A DNA stretch of 51,313 nt from an uncultured Mailhella sp. Lineage in GTDB: Bacteria > Desulfobacterota > Desulfovibrionia > Desulfovibrionales > Desulfovibrionaceae. The position numbers were made by a program, and so were the translations under genes. Each line of letters opens with the position of its first letter. Position 1 is the stretch's first letter. Shown piece by piece: positions 51,278-51,313 of this stretch. The stretch covers positions 1 through 51,313 of the forward strand of contig CALUPL010000110.1 of assembly GCA_944322635.1 (NCBI GenBank), read 5' to 3'. The notes under the pieces are model-generated. The model was not told the origin of the DNA. It worked only from the letters and a program-made list of their open reading frames with translations, and did no database searches.

Positions 51278-51313
51278 GTCCCCATCGTCTAGCCGGCCCA
51301 GGACAGCGGCCTT
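51278..51313 (+). tRNA. tRNA-Glu, 5' part only
   Basis: GTCCCCATCGTCTAG followed by CCGGCCCAGGACA is the typical 5' half of bacterial tRNA-Glu. The sequence is cut at the window edge within the anticodon arm, so the anticodon is not seen. It is 11 bases after tRNA-Gln and probably co-transcribed. Confidence 0.82.

Overview
Organism and overall character. The window is GC-rich, dense, non-mobile chromosomal DNA. An NAD-linked [FeFe] hydrogenase of the Hnd type, a TctABC set, two TAXI-type TRAP transporters, FadH-like flavoproteins, a DUF4911 gene beside infA and a sigma-54 regulon together suggest a strictly anaerobic Desulfovibrionaceae-type bacterium, perhaps of the gut-associated Mailhella/Bilophila/Desulfovibrio kind. 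The taxonomic call is inference from gene content. No insertion sequence, prophage, CRISPR array or rRNA gene was seen; two tRNA genes close the window. Layout. (1) 1-2.7 kb: the start of a YitT-type membrane protein and a metal-export pair, a CPC-motif P1B ATPase and a CsoR-type repressor, with a palindromic G-tract operator inside the ATPase promoter. (2) 3.2-8.5 kb: a PAS/degenerate GGDEF/EAL/PAS/GAF c-di-GMP phosphodiesterase, an RlmD-type rRNA methylase, a 44-residue membrane protein and an unknown 131-residue protein. (3) 8.6-12.8 kb: hndA-hndC-hndD, a trimeric bifurcation-type [FeFe] hydrogenase in which the HndB-like domain is fused to HndC. (4) 13-16 kb: a TctC/TctA/TctB tricarboxylate-type transporter. 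(5) 16.2-22.7 kb: infA, a DUF4911 protein, lemA with a DUF2207 protein, a lipoprotein, coaBC and an unrecognised protein. (6) 22.9-28.8 kb: a complete RND efflux operon (adaptor, pump, outer-membrane lipoprotein). (7) 29-45.1 kb: the most interesting region (below). (8) 45.1-51.3 kb: two lipid acyltransferases, a pseudouridine synthase, a leucyl aminopeptidase, a TtcA-like tRNA thiolase, a PAP2-fold protein lacking its catalytic residues, tRNA-Gln(CTG) and a truncated tRNA-Glu. The 29-45 kb system. One AcoR/DhaR-type sigma-54 activator (39037-40980) sits among four minus-strand transcription units: amidohydrolase-like 1 + MFS + FadH-like 1; TRAP permease 1 + TAXI binding protein 1; FadH-like 2; and TRAP permease 2 + amidohydrolase-like 2 + TAXI binding protein 2. 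Each unit is preceded by a good -24/-12 promoter 47-74 bases before its first start codon. 65-99 bases further upstream of every promoter lies a cluster of two or three GGACATGT-type half sites found in no other intergenic region that I noticed. Two of the four promoters also have IHF-like sites between activator site and promoter. I read this as a single-regulator regulon for uptake and flavin-dependent reduction of one or a few unidentified organic acids. Its two amidohydrolase-fold proteins have lost the usual metal ligands, so the chemistry may be new.
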